From NCBI RefSeq assembly GCF_014873535.1, contig NZ_JADBEF010000001.1:8556001-8620000 (forward strand): a stretch of 64,000 nucleotides of DNA, written 5' to 3'. Position 1 is the stretch's first letter. Every line of letters begins with the position of its first letter. The position numbers were made by a program, and so were the translations under genes. Below, in pieces: positions 34,101 to 41,926 of this stretch. The notes below the pieces were generated by a model, which ran no database searches, was not told where the DNA came from, and saw nothing but the letters and a program-made list of their open reading frames with translations. This DNA comes from Nonomuraea africana (GTDB lineage Bacteria; Actinomycetota; Actinomycetes; Streptosporangiales; Streptosporangiaceae).

Positions 34101-36491
34101 TCAGTACTCGGTGGTCAGCGTGACGCCGCTGAAGTTCGTCACGCCGTACAGGCTGACGTGGTTCCAGCTGTTCGGCTGGACGTCGGCCACCAGGCTCTCC
34201 GCGGTGCCAGGACCCGTGGACTTGGCGTCATAGGAGGTGGCGGTCGCCCATCCCGCCCTCTTGACGTACAGGTCGGCGTTGCCCGTGCCGCCCGAGGAGG
34301 TGACCTTGAGCCTCGTCACGCCCGGCGGGATCCACAGGTAGAAGTAGGCGTAGTTCTGGACGGTGTGTCCGATGCCGGTGCGCTTGCAGTCCTCGCCCAT
34401 GCGACGCGGGTCGTCGCCTGGACAGTCGGGCAGGGCGGGCGGTTCGGCGCAGGCGCCCGCCGCGCACGCGGTCAGCCAGGCGCGCCAGTCGGCCTCGTGA
34501 TCCAGCGACCTCAGCAGGCCGCCCGCGGCGCTCCAGTCTCCCGTCCTGTAGTGGCCGAGCAGCGTGGCGACCTCGGCGCGCTGCCGTTCGAGCATGTAGC
34601 GTACGGCGAGGTAGCCCCAGACGTAGATGCGGTTCTCGCCCTGGCCGTAGGCGGTGTCGAAGAGCTCGCGCAGTGTGTGGCTGTGTTTGGCGGCCTCGGT
34701 GTAGGCGGTGGTGTTGGGCAGGCCGCGGTAGGACCACGAGACGTACTCGGCCAGCCCCTCGCTCCACCACACGACGGGCGTGGTCGGCGAGCCGAAGTTC
34801 CCGTGCAGGTCGAAGCGGCCGTCGAGGTAGTGCGTGTATTCGTGGTTGAGGTTCCACACCGCGAAGTCCGGGCGCTCCCACGTCGCCTCGTAGGCGATGA
34901 ACCGCGCCTGGTTGCCCGCCGCGGCCGGGTCGCCCTCGAGGTACATGCCGCCGTTGTTGGTGTCGATGCCGTAGATCGGGCCCGCGTAGGTGCGGTAGTC
35001 GGCGCTGGAGTCGAAGACGACCACCTCCAGCGTCGCGTTGCCGTCGCCGGCGACGGGCCGGCCGCCGGAGTCGACCAGGTCGTGGAAGAAGGCGTCCTGG
35101 TTCGCCAGGCTCGCGCAGGTCGTGGCGAACTGCGCGGCGGTCATGTCCTGGGCCAGGATGCGCAGGGCCGGGCCGCAGGTGTGGGTGAGCGGCAGGGCCA
35201 CGGCCTTCAGTTTGGCGGGCAGGTCGCACACGTCGTAGAAGGCGCAGTCGGCGGGCACGCTGTCGAAGGTCACGTCCGCGATGCCGATCCAGAGCGGGGC
35301 GGTCCTGCCGGTGATCGAGTACTCCTCGAGCATGGCCTTCACCATCGGCCTGACGGTCGCGACCAGCTCGGCGTGGCTCAGGAACCTGGCCAGCTCCCGC
35401 CCGGCGTTGACGGTCATGAAGGCCGAGTCGGTGCCGAGCAGGTCCAGATGGTTCTCGGCAAAGGCCCTGAGGGAGTGGAGCAGGCCGTGGTCGGCGGCGA
35501 CGGCTGCGACGAAGTCGGGCCGCCAGTGGCCGCGGAAGATCGTGTTGAAGGCCTCGTAGACGGCGTTGCGCATCCACCAGGAGGCGTTGTGGGCGCTGTC
35601 GTAGGAGTCGAGCAGGCGCTTCATGACCGGGATGTAGCGGGCGTTCTCTCCGGAGCTGGCGGTCAGGATGACCGCCTCGGTGAGCACCTCTCCGTTGGCG
35701 TCGGAGACGGTCCTGGAGGCGGGCGCGGCGAAGAAGGCGTCGAGCCCCGCCCGCACGGGGACCTGCAGGTTCTCGGTGTACGGCCCGACCGCGTCCCGGT
35801 TGTACCACTGCACGTAATAGCCGGCGCGCAGGTAGAGCAGGACCTGGCCGGCGGAGGTGGAGTTGTCGCCGGGGTAGGAGGGGGCGGCGCTTCGCAGGGC
35901 GTTCGCGACGGTGATCATTTGCGACTCGCGGAAGGCGCCGTGGGCGTCGGCGCCCGTCAGCGCGAACAGCGTGTTGACGCACGACACCGGCGCCGCCTTG
36001 ATCGCCGCCACGAGCGCGTCGCCCGTCCTGGTGGTGAAGACGGTGACGTCGCAGGCCGCCGCTTTCGGCGAACGGGCGGAGGGACGCGGGCGGGTGGGCT
36101 TCAGCGCGGCGGGGTCGTGGTAGTCGCGCCTGGTCTCTTCGTGGGGTTCGGCCAGCGGCGGCAGCTCGGTGGCGCGCAGCGGCTCGGCCTGCCGGTGCGG
36201 GCTGGCGGCCGTGGCGTCACCCGCGGGCGGCGGCTCCTCGCCAGACGGGGGCCGGCCTGGCGTCGCCCCGGCGGCCTCGGCGCGCGCGGCGAGTGCGGGG
36301 GCTTCGGCGACTGCGGGGGTTTCGGCGGACGCGGTGACCGTGGCCTCGGTCTTGGCGGCGACCGCGGAGGGCGGGGCCGCCGCGGATAACTCGACGGAGT
36401 CGGCATAGGAGGCGGGGGCGAGGCCGCCCGCTCCCAGACCGAGCGCCAGGGCGACGGCAGCCGCCTTCAGCAGGGATTTCGCGATTCTCAT
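34101..36491 (-). CDS. secreted microbial collagenase, peptidase family M9
   Basis: Zinc metalloprotease of 796 residues. A Sec signal peptide (about residues 1-30) is followed by a disordered Ala/Pro/Glu stretch (about 30-125), then the collagenase activator/peptidase region. The zinc site is HEYTHYLDGRFD with the third ligand in the downstream EGLAEYVSW. The last about 85 residues (from YAYFYLWIPPG) look like a bacterial pre-peptidase C-terminal (PPC) domain. ATG 36491 is preferred over the GTG at 36497 because GGAG lies 5 nt before it. A CRP-like site lies about 75 bp upstream. Likely degrades collagen or gelatin-like protein outside the cell. Confidence 0.92.
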   Translation of the reverse strand: MRIAKSLLKAAAVALALGLGAGGLAPASYADSVELSAAAPPSAVAAKTEATVTASAETPAVAEAPALAARAEAAGATPGRPPSGEEPPPAGDATAASPHRQAEPLRATELPPLAEPHEETRRDYHDPAALKPTRPRPSARSPKAAACDVTVFTTRTGDALVAAIKAAPVSCVNTLFALTGADAHGAFRESQMITVANALRSAAPSYPGDNSTSAGQVLLYLRAGYYVQWYNRDAVGPYTENLQVPVRAGLDAFFAAPASRTVSDANGEVLTEAVILTASSGENARYIPVMKRLLDSYDSAHNASWWMRNAVYEAFNTIFRGHWRPDFVAAVAADHGLLHSLRAFAENHLDLLGTDSAFMTVNAGRELARFLSHAELVATVRPMVKAMLEEYSITGRTAPLWIGIADVTFDSVPADCAFYDVCDLPAKLKAVALPLTHTCGPALRILAQDMTAAQFATTCASLANQDAFFHDLVDSGGRPVAGDGNATLEVVVFDSSADYRTYAGPIYGIDTNNGGMYLEGDPAAAGNQARFIAYEATWERPDFAVWNLNHEYTHYLDGRFDLHGNFGSPTTPVVWWSEGLAEYVSWSYRGLPNTTAYTEAAKHSHTLRELFDTAYGQGENRIYVWGYLAVRYMLERQRAEVATLLGHYRTGDWSAAGGLLRSLDHEADWRAWLTACAAGACAEPPALPDCPGDDPRRMGEDCKRTGIGHTVQNYAYFYLWIPPGVTRLKVTSSGGTGNADLYVKRAGWATATSYDAKSTGPGTAESLVADVQPNSWNHVSLYGVTNFSGVTLTTEY

Positions 36492-36564
36492 CGCCACTCC
36501 TGGGGGATGGAGCGCGGTAGGGCCGGGCCCCCGAACATCCGGCTGGCCGCGATGGGCTACGTGA

Positions 36565-36580
36565 TGTGTAACATGTCACA
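36565..36580. promoter_or_regulatory. CRP/GlxR-like binding site upstream of the collagenase gene
   Basis: TGTGTAACATGTCACA differs at one position from the CRP/GlxR consensus TGTGA-N6-TCACA. It is centred about 82 bp upstream of the collagenase ATG, a plausible place for catabolite-responsive control of an extracellular hydrolase. Confidence 0.45.
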
Positions 36581-36645
36581 CCGTTTTTTCGAAGGCAAGA
36601 CCCAGTTCGCTGCCGACCCGGCGCACGAGGAGCCCTGGCGAAACG

Positions 36646-37767
36646 TCAGCCTCGGCGGGTGCCGAACGTGAGGCCCGCGCGGTGGAGGCGGTCGATGAGC
36701 GGCTGTCCCATCGCGACGGCGGTCGTGAGCTGGCCCGCGACCTCGGGCACGTTGTCGAAGGCGAGGCAGAGCGCCGACTCGGCGAGCATCTTGGCCGTCT
36801 CGCCGTAACCGGGATCGCCTCCCGAGACCTCGGTGACGACGCGCTCCCCGCCGCCCTCGCCGAGGAAGGTGACGGTGAACCAGCTCTTCTCCCGCTGTTC
36901 CGGCGTCGGCCCTTCGCCCGCGCCGATCCTGCCGATCAGCCAGCCGCGGGCCGGGGGAACCTGAGCCAGGACGGCCAGCGCCCCCGCCCCCGCCGCCAGG
37001 CCCAGCGCCGTGGGCAGCCGCCTGACCGCGAAGTGCTGGCGGTAGGCGAAGTCGGGCCCGTAGCGATCGAGGGCGCGGGCCGAGCGGGCGACGATCTGGT
37101 GGTCGATCGTGGGCATGGGCAGCGCCCATCCGCCGACGTACCGCAGGCCGCCCGGCCGGGAGCTGATCCTGCGGTCCTTCGGACGGATCTCGGCCGACCG
37201 CCGCTGCGTGCCCGCCTCGGCCATCTGCCTGACCCTGGACAGCGCGGTCACCGCCGAGTGGACGGTGCCGCCCGAGGCCCTGCCGTTGCTCCTGACGAAG
37301 CCGCTGATCCGCAGCGGGACGCCACGGGGCAGCTGGTTGACGGTGTAGAGGACACCGAGGTCGTAGGGGATGGAGTCGAAGCCGCAGGCGTGCACGATCT
37401 TCGCGCCGGTGCTCCTGGCCATGCCGTCGTAGCGGACGAACATCCGGTCGACGAACTCGGGCTCGCCCGTCAGGTCGACGTAGTGCGTGCCGGCCCGCGC
37501 GCACGCCTTGACGAGCGGCTCGCCGTACCTGATGTAGGGGCCGACGGTGGTGGCGACCACGCGCGCCTGCTCGGCGACGGCGGCGAGGGAGGCGGGGTCG
37601 GTGACGTCGGCGTGCAGGAGAGGGACGTCGTGACCGAGCGCCTCGAGCTTGGCACGGTTACGCCCGGCCAGCGCCCAGCGGCAACCGGGCGGGACGGCCT
37701 CGGCGAGATACTCCGCCGTGAGCGCACCGGTGAACCCGCTCGCTCCGAACAGCACGATGTCGTACAT
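36646..37767 (-). CDS. saccharopine-dehydrogenase-like NAD(P)-binding oxidoreductase (trans-acting enoyl reductase family)
   Basis: 373 residues from ATG 37767 (GGAGCTC upstream). The N-terminus is a Rossmann fold with IVLFGASGFTGALTAEYL; next come VGPYIRYGEPLVKACARAGTHYVDLTGE and ACGFDSIPYDLGV, typical of the actinobacterial saccharopine_dh_N group that includes mycobacterial trans-acting enoyl reductases. A C-terminal hydrophobic stretch (LPTALGLAAGAGALAVLAQV) may give membrane contact. Substrate unknown; lipid-related reduction is only a family guess. Monocistronic, divergent from the sensor kinase. Confidence 0.8.
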   Translation of the reverse strand: MYDIVLFGASGFTGALTAEYLAEAVPPGCRWALAGRNRAKLEALGHDVPLLHADVTDPASLAAVAEQARVVATTVGPYIRYGEPLVKACARAGTHYVDLTGEPEFVDRMFVRYDGMARSTGAKIVHACGFDSIPYDLGVLYTVNQLPRGVPLRISGFVRSNGRASGGTVHSAVTALSRVRQMAEAGTQRRSAEIRPKDRRISSRPGGLRYVGGWALPMPTIDHQIVARSARALDRYGPDFAYRQHFAVRRLPTALGLAAGAGALAVLAQVPPARGWLIGRIGAGEGPTPEQREKSWFTVTFLGEGGGERVVTEVSGGDPGYGETAKMLAESALCLAFDNVPEVAGQLTTAVAMGQPLIDRLHRAGLTFGTRRG

Positions 37768-37983
37768 GAGCTCCAGAATGTCATTCTGTAGCCCCGATGA
37801 CGAGAGGCCCGTGACCGTTGACGCGCGCGATGACAGCGACCAGGCGGGGCGTGGCAGGACCGCGCGATCAGCGCGGCGTGCGACCACCAACTGTGACGTC
37901 ACGAACGGTTAACGGTTCCCTGAGAGGATCCTGAGCGTCGTAAAGTTTTCGTCGTCAGGCCGAAGCCAACGTGGGGATGACGC

Positions 37984-40047
37984 ATGCCGCAGATCGCGCC
38001 GTTGATGGCGGGCGATCCCAGCCAGCTGGGCTCGTTCACGCTGTCCGGGCGCATCGGGGAGGGCGGTCAGGGGATCGTCTACCTGGGGACCGACAACCAG
38101 GGGGAGCGTGCGGCGATCAAGTTGCTGCACGTGAAGTTCAGTGGCGACACGACTGCCAGGTCACGCTTCGCGAGGGAGCTCAAGGCCGCCCAGCGGGTGG
38201 CCTCGTTCTGCACGGCCCGCGTGGTCGAGGCGGATCTCGAGGGCAACACGCCGTACATCGCCAGCGAGTACATCGACGGCCTCTCGCTCAGGGACATCGT
38301 CGAGAGCGACGGCCCGCTGACCGGCCAGGCGCTGGAGCGGCTGGCGATCGGCACGGCGACCGCGCTGACCGCGATCCACCAGGCCTCGATCATCCATCGC
38401 GACTTCAAGCCTGACAACGTGCTCATCGCGGCCGACGGGCCCCGGGTGGTCGACTTCGGGATCGCGCGGATCATCGACTCGACGGGCACGATCACCAGCA
38501 GGGCGATCGGCACGCCCGCCTACATGGCGCCCGAGCAGATCGCTGGCGACGACATCGGGCCCTACACCGACGTGTTCGCCTGGGGCGCGACGATCGCCTA
38601 CGCGGCGACGGGCGTGACCGTCTTCGAGGGCAACTCGATCGCGGTCGTGCTCAACCGCATCCTCAACCACGAGGTCGACGTCAGCACGCTGCCCGAGCCG
38701 CTGCGCGGCGTGGCGGCCGCCGCGCTGGCCAAGGACCCCCGCGCGCGGCCCTCGGCCGACGAGATCCTGCTGCGCCTGCTCGGGCACCCCGCCCGTACGG
38801 CGAGCGCCTCCACGGCGGTGCTCAGCGAAGGCGTGAAGATCGCCAGCGACGACACCACGCCGATGGCGCGCCTCCCCACGACCGTCGCCGAGGCGTCCGC
38901 CACGCAGTCGTCGACCAGGCCGCCCGCCCGGCGACCCACGACGGCCTCGCACCCCACCCGGGCTCCGCAGCCCGGGCCCGTGCAGCAGCATGTGTCCGGT
39001 CAGCATCCCGTCTCCGGTCAGCATCCCGTTTCCGGTCAGCAGCATGTCTCCGGTCAGCACCCCGTCTCCGGTCAGCACCCCGTCTCCGGTCAGCATCCTG
39101 TGCCCGCTCAGCAGCCCGTGTCCGGGCCGGGGTTCATGACCCAGCCGCCGCCCGCCGCGCCTGCGGCGCGGCGGCGCAAACCGGTGACCCCGTGGGTGGC
39201 GCTGGTCGTGGCCCTGCTCCTGGTCGCCGCGCTCGCGGTGGCGGCCATGCAGTACGGCTGGCCCGTCGCGTTCGGCAGCGAGCGCGGCCCCGACCCGGCC
39301 CCCACCGGCGACTCGGTCGTCGACAGGGCGGCGGCCACGGGCAGGCTCACGATCGGGGTGCGGGGCGACGTCCCCGGGGTCGGCTACGAGGCCACCGAGG
39401 GGTCCTTCTCCGGCCTCGACATCGACGTGGCCAAGCGCGTCGCGAAGGCGCTCGGCGTCGCGGAGAGCGGCATCACCTTCGTCGTCCTCCCCAGGGACGA
39501 ACGAGACGACGCGCTTGCCGGCGGACGGGTCGACCTCGTGGTGGCGACCTACTCCATCGACGACAGCGACGTGCAGTTCGCCGGGCCGTACATCGTGGCC
39601 CATCAGGCCGTGCTGGTGCGCGACGGAGACAGCAAGATCGCCAAGCCCGCCGATCTCAAGGGCCGCAAGCTGTGCGACCAGCGCAGCACCGCGGTCGGCA
39701 AGGTGCAGAAGATGGTCGACATGGTCACCGTCACCGCCAGCAACTACGCCGACTGCATCAGGAAGCTCGCCGCGGGCAAGGTCGACGCGGTGGCGGGCGA
39801 CGACCTGCTGCTGGCCGGCTTCGCCAACAGGGAGAACGCCCGCTACCGCATCCTGCCCGCGACGCTGAGCGACGAGCGCTACGCCGTCGGCATCAGGAAG
39901 GGCGACCTGCGCGGCTGCGAGGCGGTCAAGGGCGCGATCTCCGACCTCATCGCGAACAACGTGATCGCGCAGCTCGTCGCCACTCATTTTGGCAATGTTG
40001 AGTTCAGGGCGGATCTGAAGGTACCCGTGATGGAAGCCTGTCGATGA
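37984..40047 (+). CDS. transmembrane Ser/Thr protein kinase with extracellular solute-binding (SBP_bac_3) sensor domain
   Basis: 687 residues in four parts. The kinase (about 15-270) has GEGGQG, Lys46 in AAIKLL, HRDFKPDN with Asp140, DFG at 157-159 and a Thr/Ser-rich activation loop before GTPAYMAPEQ. A Pro/Gln linker (about 275-395) includes hexapeptide SGQHPV repeats (338-381). One transmembrane helix lies near 402-421. The outside part (about 447-687) is a family 3 solute-binding domain (TGRLTIGVRGDVPGVGY, GLDIDVAKRVAKALGV), the type that binds polar amino acids. It thus looks like a one-chain amino-acid-sensing kinase. mdh starts 55 bp downstream. Ligand and targets are unknown. Confidence 0.88.
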   Translation: MPQIAPLMAGDPSQLGSFTLSGRIGEGGQGIVYLGTDNQGERAAIKLLHVKFSGDTTARSRFARELKAAQRVASFCTARVVEADLEGNTPYIASEYIDGLSLRDIVESDGPLTGQALERLAIGTATALTAIHQASIIHRDFKPDNVLIAADGPRVVDFGIARIIDSTGTITSRAIGTPAYMAPEQIAGDDIGPYTDVFAWGATIAYAATGVTVFEGNSIAVVLNRILNHEVDVSTLPEPLRGVAAAALAKDPRARPSADEILLRLLGHPARTASASTAVLSEGVKIASDDTTPMARLPTTVAEASATQSSTRPPARRPTTASHPTRAPQPGPVQQHVSGQHPVSGQHPVSGQQHVSGQHPVSGQHPVSGQHPVPAQQPVSGPGFMTQPPPAAPAARRRKPVTPWVALVVALLLVAALAVAAMQYGWPVAFGSERGPDPAPTGDSVVDRAAATGRLTIGVRGDVPGVGYEATEGSFSGLDIDVAKRVAKALGVAESGITFVVLPRDERDDALAGGRVDLVVATYSIDDSDVQFAGPYIVAHQAVLVRDGDSKIAKPADLKGRKLCDQRSTAVGKVQKMVDMVTVTASNYADCIRKLAAGKVDAVAGDDLLLAGFANRENARYRILPATLSDERYAVGIRKGDLRGCEAVKGAISDLIANNVIAQLVATHFGNVEFRADLKVPVMEACR
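38995..39126 (+). repeat. in-frame 18-bp tandem repeats encoding SGQHPV units
   Basis: About seven units of a TCCGGTCAGCAYCCCGTY-type 18-mer (one expanded to 21 bp, SGQQHV) inside the kinase linker. Unit number is likely variable between strains. The protein sequence is a flexible Pro/His/Gln spacer between kinase and membrane. Confidence 0.85.
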
Positions 40048-40102
40048 CGAGCGAGTAACATCCAGACGTCACGATTCGATTCTTCTGAGTTAGGGGAAGG
40101 CC

Positions 40103-41077
40103 ATGGCCGCGCCCGTCAAGGTAACCGTCACCGGAGCTGCCGGACAGATCGGTTATGCCCTGCTGTTCCGCATCGCTTCGGGCCAGCTGCTCGGCGCAGA
40201 CGTCCCGGTCAAGCTGAGCCTGCTGGAGATCCCGCAGGCGGTGAAGGCGGCCGAGGGCACCGCGATGGAGCTCGACGACTGCGCCTTCCCGCTGCTGTCC
40301 GGCATCGAGATCACCGACGACCCCAACGTCGCCTTCAATGGCGCCAACGTCGCCCTGCTGGTCGGCGCCATGCCGCGCAAGGCCGGCATGGAGCGCGGCG
40401 ACCTGCTCGGCGCCAACGGCGGCATCTTCGGCCCGCAGGGCAAGGCGATCAACGACCACGCCGCCGACGACATCAGGGTCCTGGTCGTCGGCAACCCGGC
40501 CAACACCAACGCGCTCATCGCCCAGCAGCACGCGCCCGACGTGCCCGCCGAGCGCTTCACCGCGATGACCCGCCTCGACCACAACCGCGCCCTGTCGCAG
40601 CTGGCCGCCAAGCTGCAGGTGCCGGTCACCGAGATCAAGAACATGACGATCTGGGGCAACCACTCGGCCACCCAGTACCCCGACCTGTTCCACGCCGAGG
40701 TCGGCGGGAAGGTCGCCGCCGAGCAGGTCGACCCCGAGTGGCTGCGCGACACGTTCATCCCGACCGTCGCCAAGCGCGGCGCGGCGATCATCGAGGCCCG
40801 TGGTGCCTCCTCGGCCGCCTCCGCGGCGAACGCGGCCATCGACCATGTCCACGACTGGATCAACGGCACCGACTGGACCTCCGCGGCGATTCCGTCCGAC
40901 GGCTCCTACGGCGTGCCCGAGGGCCTCATCTCCTCCTTCCCGGTCCGCTCGGTGGACGGCAAGTGGGAGATCATCCAGGGGCTGGAGATCGACGCGTTCT
41001 CCCGCGAGCGCATCGACGCCTCGGTCGCCGAGCTGATCGAGGAGCGCGACGCGGTCCGCGAGCTCGGCCTGATCTAG
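40103..41077 (+). CDS. mdh: malate dehydrogenase
   Basis: NAD-dependent oxidation of malate to oxaloacetate. 324 residues from ATG 40103 (TAGGGGAAGG upstream). The N-terminal VTVTGAAGQIGYALLFRIA binds NAD; VGAMPRKAGMERGDLL carries substrate-binding Arg residues; VGNPANTNALI, LDHNRALSQLA and the catalytic His in WGNHSATQYPD complete the set. Length fits the cytosolic-type MDH of actinobacteria. Likely co-transcribed with the sensor kinase and followed by a terminator. Confidence 0.96.
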   Translation: MAAPVKVTVTGAAGQIGYALLFRIASGQLLGADVPVKLSLLEIPQAVKAAEGTAMELDDCAFPLLSGIEITDDPNVAFNGANVALLVGAMPRKAGMERGDLLGANGGIFGPQGKAINDHAADDIRVLVVGNPANTNALIAQQHAPDVPAERFTAMTRLDHNRALSQLAAKLQVPVTEIKNMTIWGNHSATQYPDLFHAEVGGKVAAEQVDPEWLRDTFIPTVAKRGAAIIEARGASSAASAANAAIDHVHDWINGTDWTSAAIPSDGSYGVPEGLISSFPVRSVDGKWEIIQGLEIDAFSRERIDASVAELIEERDAVRELGLI

Positions 41078-41093
41078 CTTCTTCGGTACGGCA

Positions 41094-41123
41094 GGCGAGG
41101 CCCATCCCGGCATGGGCCTCGCC
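41094..41123 (+). terminator. intrinsic terminator after mdh
   Basis: GGCGAGGCCCAT pairs with ATGGGCCTCGCC (12-bp perfect stem, 6-nt loop), followed by TTCGT, 17 bp after the mdh stop. Confidence 0.85.
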
Positions 41124-41254
41124 TTCGTGCATTGGGGACGGTCCACGCGGCGGTAGGACGGCCCGACCGTGGCCCATCGCATCCCACACCGCGTCCAGGC
41201 GTTTCGTGGCACGTCCACCGTCGCCGCAGGCCGGGCGTCGCGGCGGAACAGTTG

Positions 41255-41851
41255 TCAAGGCGAGGTGGCCAGGGCGAGGGCCGCCTGCCGGAGCCGGCGG
41301 AGGGCGGTCGCGGCGCTCTCGGCGTCGTCGTCGGTCAGGAAGCGCAGCACGATGCCGTCGAAGGCGGACAGGAAGAACCTGGCCACCGTGAGGGGCGGCT
41401 GGGCGAGGTGCTGTCCCGTGCGGGCGCCGGCGTCCGCGACCAGCTGTGACGCCAGTTCGTCCAGGCCCCTGACGTACCCCACGACGACCTCACGCAGGTA
41501 AGGGTCGCGCAGGGCGTGGGTGTGCAGCTCCATGAGCAGCAGGTACCGCCGCGGCTGCGCCTGGACGGTGTGCCAGAGCGCCTCGACCACGGCGTCGAAC
41601 GTCTCCTCGAAGCCCGCCTCGGCCGGGGTGGCCGCCGCCACCTGCTCGACCAGCGCGCGCGTGAGCTCCTCCAGGACCGCGCGGTAGAGCTCCTGCTTGG
41701 AGCCGAACGTGTAGTGCACGGTCGCCTGCGCCACGCCCAGTTCGGCGGCGACCGCCCTGGTGCTGCCAGCCGCCACCCCCTCTCGCGCCATGAGGTCGAT
41801 GGCGGCTTCGACGAGCTGGGGACGCCGTTCGGCGGCGGAGACGTGGGGCAT
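41255..41851 (-). CDS. TetR-family transcriptional repressor
   Basis: 198 residues. The N-terminal HTH (about residues 8-55; STRAVAAELGVAQATVHYTFGSKQEL) is a standard TetR DNA-binding domain; the rest is the helical ligand/dimer domain. ATG 41851 begins the conserved HTH. It is divergent from the CYP102-type P450 gene, with a perfect 22-bp operator in the 75-bp gap, so it most likely represses the P450 and itself until a fatty acid or xenobiotic inducer binds, as BM3R1 does in Bacillus (family knowledge). Confidence 0.9.
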   Translation of the reverse strand: MPHVSAAERRPQLVEAAIDLMAREGVAAGSTRAVAAELGVAQATVHYTFGSKQELYRAVLEELTRALVEQVAAATPAEAGFEETFDAVVEALWHTVQAQPRRYLLLMELHTHALRDPYLREVVVGYVRGLDELASQLVADAGARTGQHLAQPPLTVARFFLSAFDGIVLRFLTDDDAESAATALRRLRQAALALATSP

Positions 41852-41886
41852 GGCGGCCAGCTTACCGTCGCCAGACTGTTTCGAGC

Positions 41887-41908
41887 GACTTTGTCGAACG
41901 ACAAAGTC
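41887..41908. promoter_or_regulatory. TetR operator (perfect inverted repeat)
   Basis: Ten-bp arm GACTTTGTCG, AA centre, then the exact reverse-complement arm. It covers the -35 and part of the spacer of the P450 promoter and lies 36 bp from the TetR start. Confidence 0.8.
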
Positions 41909-41919
41909 TCGGCTAGCCT
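41891..41919 (+). promoter_or_regulatory. P450 promoter, leaderless
   Basis: -35 TTGTCG (41891-41896), 17-bp spacer, -10 TAGCCT (41914-41919), then 7 nt to the ATG at 41927. Transcription should begin at or next to the start codon; no RBS is present. Confidence 0.6.
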
Positions 41920-41926
41920 CCGCGGT

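Noticed and set aside
33988..34233. 81-codon plus-strand frame between deacetylase and collagenase
   Set aside because: Runs through two terminator hairpins and antisense into collagenase.
38995..39126. Possible CRISPR-like array
   Set aside because: Units are 18 bp with no spacers, in frame within a kinase gene; no cas genes.
38161..39987. 608-codon minus-strand frame opposite the sensor kinase
   Set aside because: Repetitive low-complexity shadow of the coding strand.
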